NCBI GenBank assembly: GCA_019348475.1
Contig: JAHWJJ010000130.1
Location: 1 to 9,969 of the forward strand
DNA length: 9,969 nt
Source: Gemmatimonadota bacterium
Lineage (GTDB): Bacteria; Gemmatimonadota; Gemmatimonadetes; Longimicrobiales; Longimicrobiaceae
Direction of reading: 5' to 3'
The notes beneath the pieces are model-generated. The model ran no database searches and was not told the DNA's origin. It saw nothing but the letters and a program-made list of their open reading frames with translations. The translations under genes and the position numbers were made by a program. Positions 5,733-9,969 of the stretch are shown here, piece after piece. Numbering within the stretch: the first letter of the stretch is position 1; each line of letters begins with the position of its first letter.

Positions 5733-6038
5733 TCAACGCGCTTCGTATCGCCGAGTCAGCAACGGAATCGCGGTATCTCTCCAAAACTGCGGGACAACCA
5801 TCCCGCTACTCATCCCACCGTGACTGTATCTCTCCACAAAGATGTAATCAGGGTGCGAGATCGGCTTTCCGGTTAGTTGTTCGAACATACTCTCGATCGC
5901 CCCGATCAACTCCTCCGGCGTAGCGGGGCAGGGCGTAGCCGCGAACCGCTCCCGCATCTCTCGCCACAGCCACGGATCCCCGCGCAACGCCCACTGGACA
6001 GGTTCATCGCGGAAGAGGTCGGAGATCGGGATTGGCAT
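5733..6038 (-). CDS. 101-aa conserved-type protein with SHGGMSSG motif, unknown function
   Basis: Two starts are possible: ATG 6038-6036 (101 aa, used here) or GTG 6059-6057 (108 aa), the latter only 6 bp from the end of the upstream 3' fragment. Neither has a strong ribosome site. The core looks well conserved: SDLFRDEPVQWALRGDPWLW at residues 6-25, then a helix with IESMFEQLTGKP, then IFVERYSHGGMSSGMV at 66-81, and finally FWRDTAIPLLTRRY. I recall compact bacterial hypothetical proteins with this LF..EP..W.LRGDP.LW and VER.SHGGMSSG layout, but no established function. It has no signal peptide or membrane segment, so it is probably cytoplasmic. Its place next to a SUKH-type immunity gene in the same array makes an immunity-like role possible; that is inference. 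Confidence 0.75.
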   Translation of the reverse strand: MPIPISDLFRDEPVQWALRGDPWLWREMRERFAATPCPATPEELIGAIESMFEQLTGKPISHPDYIFVERYSHGGMSSGMVVPQFWRDTAIPLLTRRYEAR

Positions 6039-6065
6039 TGTCAGCACATCCGTGGCCACTGGTGG

Positions 6066-6252
6066 TTACGCCGCCATCGCCAGCAGCTCGGCGGTGTGCA
6101 GGCTTCGCCGGTTGTCGCAGAAGTCGGCGATCTGGTGCCGGCAACTGAAGCCGGGGGCGACGACCAGGTCATCGGTCGCAGTCCCCCGCCGGCGGGGAAG
6201 AGCACGCGCTCGCCGCAGGCCTGGCTCACCTCGTAGTGGCCCTGCTCGTAGC
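6066..6252 (-). pseudogene. oxidoreductase 3'-end fragment, copy 2 (frameshifted)
   Basis: On the minus strand this begins at YEQGHYEVSQACGERVLFPA and continues to a TAA at 6068-6066, matching about the last 62 codons of the gene ending at 6744. A single base is missing around 6190, where CCGGCGGGGG replaces the resident sequence. I count eight substitutions in the final 102 bp relative to the resident copy. It starts only 6 bp after the stop of the SUKH gene and ends 27 bp before the next gene's ATG. It has no start codon of its own that would yield a meaningful protein. Confidence 0.88.
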
Positions 6253-6258
6253 TGTTGA

Positions 6259-6738
6259 TCACTCGTCGAACTCAGAGCCAGGCACCAGCCCTTCCAGGAA
6301 CGCTCTAAATGTGGGTGCGACCTGAATGTCTTCATCGCATTCAACATCGATCCACGCCACGGCCGGCACAGGCCCACGGCGGTAATCCAGAGTGATCCAC
6401 CAGTGGCCATCACCTGCCAGGAGGACCTGGCGCGGCGGAAGCCCCCACTCCTCCGTCATATACGCCGTTTCAAGCACGTTCTGCGTTGTTTCAACGGCTG
6501 GATCTGTAACGATCCCGAATAGCTCGTCGAGTGGAACGTGGTCTTCGGCCCACGTCGTTCTCCGGGTCATGGGAAACGCGAATCCCCGGGTGTAGCCTCC
6601 GTTTTGTACCCTCAGGAGCCGCACATATTCATCAGGGAGGGTTACACCGAGCTGCGCCTCTGCCGCTGCCCGCATCTCATCAGTGAGTGGAGGATGCTGG
6701 TAGTAGTTGGTGCCCCAGAATTCATCGATCGGAATCAT
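6259..6738 (-). CDS. SUKH/SMI1-KNR4 family immunity-type protein
   Basis: The preferred start is ATG 6738-6736 (159 aa). GGGGTGAG, made from the last bases of the oxidoreductase gene, lies 5 nt upstream as a ribosome site. An in-frame GTG at 6747-6745 would overlap that gene's TGA by GTGA and add three residues. The SUKH hallmarks are visible: AAEAQLGVTLPDEYVRLLRV then QNGG at 45-48, followed by EEWGLPPRQVLLAGDGHWW at 96-114 and ITLDYR with VAWIDVE at 127-133. In polymorphic toxin systems, SUKH proteins commonly act as antidotes that bind a cognate nuclease or deaminase toxin in the cytoplasm. No toxin gene is seen in this window, so it may be an orphan immunity gene or serve another role. 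It is the first cassette after the enzyme gene and may be translationally coupled to it. Confidence 0.88.
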   Translation of the reverse strand: MIPIDEFWGTNYYQHPPLTDEMRAAAEAQLGVTLPDEYVRLLRVQNGGYTRGFAFPMTRRTTWAEDHVPLDELFGIVTDPAVETTQNVLETAYMTEEWGLPPRQVLLAGDGHWWITLDYRRGPVPAVAWIDVECDEDIQVAPTFRAFLEGLVPGSEFDE

Positions 6739-6743
6739 TCGAC

Positions 6744-9617
6744 TCACCCCGCCATCGCCAGCAACTCCGCCGTGTGCAGGCTGCGCCGGTTGTCGCAGAA
6801 GTCGGCGATCTGGTGGCGGCAGCTGAAGCCGGGGGCGACGACCAGGTCATCCGCCGCACTGCCCCGCACCGCCGGGAAGAGCACGCGCTCGCCACAGGCC
6901 TGGCTCACCTCGTAGTGGCCCTGCTCGTAGCCGAAGCTCCCCGCCATCCCGCAGCATCCGCTGTCCAGGATGCTGAACTCCAGCCCCTCCACCTTGCTCA
7001 GCACCTGGCGCGTGGGCTCCATCCCCACCAGCGCCTTCTGGTGGCAGTGGCCGTGCACGATGGCGCGGCGCTCCAGCCGGCCGGGGCGGTAGTCCGGCAG
7101 GGTGGACAGGAACTCCTCCAGCGTCACCGACGCGGCGGCCAGCGCCTTCGTCCGCCCGTCGCGCACCAGGTCCGGCAGCTCGTCGCGCAGGGTGAGGATG
7201 CAGCTGGGTTCGATCCCCACGATCCACGCGCCCGCCTCCACCTCCGGCATCAGCGTGTCCAGCAGCGTGGTCTGCAGGTCGCGCGCGTGGTCCAGCAGGC
7301 CCTTGCTCACCGCCGCGCGGCCGCAGCACACCTGCTTCTTCGGCAGCTTCACCGTAAAGCCGGCGCGCTCCAGCACCGTCACCGCGGCCTGCAGCGGGCC
7401 GGGGCCGAAGAAGCCGTTGAAGGTGTCGTCGAACAGGACCACCGTCGGCCGCTCGAAGCCGGGCGCCACGCGGCGCTTGCGGAACCAGCGGCGGAAGGGC
7501 TCCGGCGCGAACGCCGGCATCTCGCGGCGGGGGTCTACCCCGCCCATCCGCTTGATGGCGCCGGAGAGCATCCGGTTCCCCAGGTTCGCGAATCCCGGCG
7601 CGATGGAGGCGGCCCGGGCGAAGTCGTGGATGCGCCCGAAGAACTGCGCCTTGCGGTCCGTGCCGTGCTCGCGCTGATGCTGGGCCAGGAACTCGGCCTT
7701 GTAGCGCGCCATGTCCACGCCCACGGGGCACTCCGTCTTGCACGCCTTGCACGCCAGGCAGAGGTCGAGCGCCTCCAGCACCTCGGGGCTTCGCATCCCC
7801 GGCAGGTTGCCCTTCATGGCCTCGCGCAGCGAGTTGGCGCGGCCGCGCGTGGAATGCTGCTCCTCCAGCGTCACCATGAAGCTGGGGCACATGGTCCCCG
7901 CGTCCAGCTTGCGGCAGACGCCCATCCCGTTGCACTTCTCCACCGCCACCGCAAAGTCGCCGCCGTCCTCCGAGTAGTCGAACCACGTCTGCGGGGGATG
8001 CGCGCGATAGTCGTCGCCGAAGCGCAGGTTCTCGCTCATCCGCTGCACGGGCGGCACGATCTTCCCCGGGTTGATGCGGTCCTCGGGATCGAACGCGTGC
8101 TTCACGCGGCGGTGCAGGTCCATGATCTCAGGCCCGAACATGATCGGCAGGAACTCCGACCGGCTCAGCCCGTCGCCGTGCTCGCCGCTGAGCGATCCGC
8201 CGAACTCCACCACCAGCTCCGCCACCTCGCCCGCGATGCGCTGCATGCGGTGGACGTCCTCGCCGCGCTTCAGGTTCAGGTCCACGCGGATGTGCAGGCA
8301 CCCCTGCCCCGCGTGCCCGAAGAAGCCAAGCGAGGTGCCGTTGCGCGCGACGATCTCCTCGAAGCGCCGGGTGTACGCGCCCAGCTTTTCCGGCGCGATC
8401 CCCGTGTCTTCCACGAACTCTTGGGGCTTGATGTCGCGGTGCGAGGTGGTTCGATACAGCAGCCCCGTCGCCGCCTGCCGCAGCGCCCAGGCGGCGTTCT
8501 GCTCCGCCGCGCTGAGAAAGACGCCGGCCACCGGGCTCCCCGGCAGCCCTGGCGCGCGGCGGGCGAAGTCGTGCGCGCGCTCCGCCACCTCGTCCGCCGT
8601 CGATCCGCTGAACTCGCAGAACAGCACGCCCATCGCGTCCGGCTCCACCAGCGCGGCCGTCGCGCGAAAGTCGAACAGCTCGCGCGCGCCCTGCATCACC
8701 CGTGAATCCACGATCTCCAGCGCGGAAAGACCGGCCTCGGGGAGGATGAACGGCGTGGCATCGAACGAAGTAAACCGCTCCGCGAAGCTCAGCAGCACCA
8801 GCGCGCGATGCGCGGGCACCGGCACCAGCCCCAGCTGCGCCTCCACCACCGTCGCCAGCGTCCCCTCCGATCCGACGATCAGGTGCGCCAGGTTGAGCTC
8901 CGGCGCCTCGAGCATCGCGTCGAAGTTGTAGCCGCTCACCCGCCGCGGCACCTTGGGATATCGGTCGATGATGCGGGCGCGCTCCGGCTCCAGCAGCGCC
9001 ATCACCCGCCGCGCCAGCTCCCCCTCCACGCCGCCCATCGCCCCGATCCCCTCGCGCGCTACCGGCCCGAAGTGCGCGGTCGCCCCGTCGCCCAGGATGC
9101 AGTCCAGCGTGTGCACGTGGTCGCCCGTCTTGCCGTAGACCAGCGACCGCGCCCCGCACGAGTTGTTGCCGATCATCCCGCCCAGGCAGCACTGGCGGAT
9201 GGTGGCCGGGTCCGGCCCGAACGTCAGCCCGTGCTCGCCGGCGGCGCGGTTCAGCCGGTCCAGCCGCAGCCCCGGCTGCACCCGCGCCGTCCGCCGGTCC
9301 GGGTCGATCGACAGCACCCGGTTCATGTACTTGCCGAAGTCCAGCACCAGCGCGGCGCCCACGGTCTGCCCCGCCAGCGCCGTTCCGCCGCCGCGCGGAA
9401 GGACGGGGACGCCGTGCTCCGCCGCCAGCCGGGTGGCGTTCGCCACGTCCTCCGCGTCCTTCGGCACGACGACGCCCACGGGGAGGATCTGGTACAGCGA
9501 CGCGTCGGTGCTGTAGAGCAGGCGCGATTTGGCGTCGAAGCGCACCTCGCCGCGGATCTTGTCCGCGAGCGCGCGCTCCAGGCGGGCTCCCTTCGCGTCG
9601 GGCTGGATGACGAGCAT
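6744..9617 (-). CDS. FAD-binding and Fe-S oxidoreductase, YdiJ / D-2-hydroxyacid dehydrogenase type
   Basis: The 957-residue protein starts at ATG 9617-9615 (weak ribosome site) and ends at TGA 6746-6744. An FAD-binding PCMH-type domain covers about 45-270, with the FAD loop PRGGGTALAGQTVG (74-87) and FGPDPATIRQCCLGGMIGNN (133-152). An FAD-oxidase C-terminal domain follows, with HAGQGCLHIR, GEHGDG (about 475) and FDPEDRINPGKI. Two ferredoxin-like clusters sit at about 562 (CNGMGVC) and 620 (CLACKACKTECPVG). The end is a heterodisulfide-reductase-type CCG domain: VCCG at about 762, EPSC at 804, HCHQK at 855 and SGCCGMAG at about 886. This order matches the large YdiJ/FAD-FeS dehydrogenases, which oxidise D-2-hydroxyacids such as D-2-hydroxyglutarate or D-lactate and pass electrons on; the exact substrate cannot be read here. 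It is the only full-length gene of the array, and three partial copies of its 3' end lie downstream. Confidence 0.93.
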   Translation of the reverse strand: MLVIQPDAKGARLERALADKIRGEVRFDAKSRLLYSTDASLYQILPVGVVVPKDAEDVANATRLAAEHGVPVLPRGGGTALAGQTVGAALVLDFGKYMNRVLSIDPDRRTARVQPGLRLDRLNRAAGEHGLTFGPDPATIRQCCLGGMIGNNSCGARSLVYGKTGDHVHTLDCILGDGATAHFGPVAREGIGAMGGVEGELARRVMALLEPERARIIDRYPKVPRRVSGYNFDAMLEAPELNLAHLIVGSEGTLATVVEAQLGLVPVPAHRALVLLSFAERFTSFDATPFILPEAGLSALEIVDSRVMQGARELFDFRATAALVEPDAMGVLFCEFSGSTADEVAERAHDFARRAPGLPGSPVAGVFLSAAEQNAAWALRQAATGLLYRTTSHRDIKPQEFVEDTGIAPEKLGAYTRRFEEIVARNGTSLGFFGHAGQGCLHIRVDLNLKRGEDVHRMQRIAGEVAELVVEFGGSLSGEHGDGLSRSEFLPIMFGPEIMDLHRRVKHAFDPEDRINPGKIVPPVQRMSENLRFGDDYRAHPPQTWFDYSEDGGDFAVAVEKCNGMGVCRKLDAGTMCPSFMVTLEEQHSTRGRANSLREAMKGNLPGMRSPEVLEALDLCLACKACKTECPVGVDMARYKAEFLAQHQREHGTDRKAQFFGRIHDFARAASIAPGFANLGNRMLSGAIKRMGGVDPRREMPAFAPEPFRRWFRKRRVAPGFERPTVVLFDDTFNGFFGPGPLQAAVTVLERAGFTVKLPKKQVCCGRAAVSKGLLDHARDLQTTLLDTLMPEVEAGAWIVGIEPSCILTLRDELPDLVRDGRTKALAAASVTLEEFLSTLPDYRPGRLERRAIVHGHCHQKALVGMEPTRQVLSKVEGLEFSILDSGCCGMAGSFGYEQGHYEVSQACGERVLFPAVRGSAADDLVVAPGFSCRHQIADFCDNRRSLHTAELLAMAG

Positions 9618-9858
9618 GTGCCGTGGCTGCGGATGTGTTGAGGAGCCGCACGGAGGGATGCCCCGCCGGTTCCGGAACTTCGGATTCTATCGCGGCAGGA
9701 GACCAGCGGCACGCAGCGGGCCACGGCGGCGGGAGGTGTGCTCAGGTAAGTCGTGGACGGGCGGATTGTTGCTCGCAGTCGGCGGGGGGGTCGGCTGAGT
9801 TTCTCGGCAAGGCAGAGTTTTACGGCGCCGCGCTCGCGCGAGCCCCCCCTCCCCGGCC
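9618..9858. other. non-coding upstream region of the oxidoreductase gene
   Basis: No convincing gene is visible here. On the minus strand TAGAAT (9689-9684) is a possible -10 box about 65 bp before the ATG, but no good -35 lies upstream of it, so I do not call a promoter. The plus strand has a G-rich stretch around 9781-9792. Open frames here are short, Arg/Pro-rich and lack ribosome sites. Confidence 0.45.
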
Positions 9859-9887
9859 CTCCCCCGCAAACAGCGCGGGGGGGGGAG
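9859..9887. repeat. GC-rich hairpin repeat 1
   Basis: CTCCCCCGC (9859-9867) pairs with GCGGGGGGGGGAG (9875-9887) around a short loop, allowing extra Gs. Together with the next element it looks like a unit of a dispersed GC-rich intergenic repeat. I have the impression of similar C-run/GCGCAGCG/G-run elements in Longimicrobium-like genomes, but no second copy outside this edge can be seen here. Confidence 0.5.
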
Positions 9888-9927
9888 TTGGAGACGCAGC
9901 CCGCGGCACGGGGGCGAATTCTCCCCT

Positions 9928-9969
9928 TTCTCCCGCGCAGCGGGGGAGAGGGGCCGGGGGAGAGGGGGC
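9928..9969. repeat. GC-rich hairpin repeat 2 (runs to window edge)
   Basis: TCTCCCGC and GCGGGGGAGA flank a short loop (about 9929-9950), followed by GGCCGGGGGAGAGGGGGC to the end of the window. The core CCCGCGCAGCGGGG is close to the core of the preceding element. The repeat may continue past the edge. Confidence 0.5.

Noticed and set aside
4545..6960. Repeats as a CRISPR array or integron attC sites
   Set aside because: The repeats are about 180-216 bp, encode a protein tail, and are separated by whole genes. There are no short regular repeats, no attC-like palindrome and no integron integrase.
6687..8705. Long plus-strand open frame (672 codons) opposite the oxidoreductase
   Set aside because: It is antisense to a gene with clear FAD, Fe-S and CCG motifs. 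Its product is rich in Arg, His, Ala and Leu with no motif, as expected from the complementary strand of GC-rich coding DNA.
8128..9651. Second long minus-strand frame over the same gene
   Set aside because: It is a shifted frame of the oxidoreductase gene, with Gly/Ala/Arg-rich low-complexity product and no recognisable domain.

Overview
The window is high-GC bacterial DNA. It has long GC-ending codons in the main enzyme gene, few obvious Rho-independent terminators, and GC-rich palindromic repeats at the right edge. The style fits a Gemmatimonadota (Longimicrobium-like) genome or a similar high-GC lineage. No marker gene fixes the taxon, so this is a loose inference.

Layout, left to right. 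(1) 1-572 (minus): the 5' part of a gene whose product has a double Clp N-terminal repeat followed by the start of what looks like a GntR-type helix-turn-helix. Its promoter carries two dyads of the same architecture, TTGTGT-N11-AYACAA, over the -10 and -35 boxes. (2) 825-1493: a small XRE-like HTH gene (minus) divergent from a 68-aa unknown gene (plus). Between them lie a good sigma70-type promoter and a leader with a perfect 12-bp inverted repeat. (3) 1627-3999: two divergent genes, both encoding Cys4 zinc-ribbon proteins. One has a PIN-like nuclease signature; the other is an unrecognised helical protein with two C-terminal zinc ribbons. (4) 4059-6738 (minus): four small accessory genes (membrane protein, DUF4145 protein, a 101-aa SHGGMSSG protein, and a SUKH/SMI1-KNR4 immunity-type protein). 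(5) 6744-9617 (minus): a complete 957-aa FAD plus Fe-S oxidoreductase of the YdiJ/D-2-hydroxyacid dehydrogenase type. (6) 9618-9969: non-coding DNA upstream of it, ending in GC-rich hairpin repeats.

The most unusual structure is in parts 4 and 5. The last 58-72 codons of the oxidoreductase gene occur three more times downstream, in the same orientation, at 6066-6252, 5472-5687 and 4545-4720. A possible fourth scrap lies at 4072-4097. Each copy sits directly after one accessory gene and before the next. The order on the minus strand is: intact enzyme, SUKH gene, 3' fragment, SHGGMSSG gene, 3' fragment, DUF4145 gene, 3' fragment, membrane protein gene, possible remnant. The fragments differ from the resident 3' end largely at synonymous sites, and two carry frameshifts. 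This suggests they arrived with the accessory genes from related genomes rather than by simple local duplication. I read it as a cassette array built by repeated insertion at the 3' end of a conserved metabolic gene, which keeps the enzyme intact while adding a changing set of small immunity- or defence-like genes behind it. No integrase, transposase, CRISPR array, tRNA or rRNA was found in the window.

The accessory genes and the zinc-ribbon pair are visibly less GC-rich than the oxidoreductase, which fits horizontal acquisition. The enzyme gene and the four cassette genes point the same way with no convincing terminator between them, so read-through from the enzyme's promoter is possible. 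The first cassette gene starts in or just after the enzyme's stop codon.
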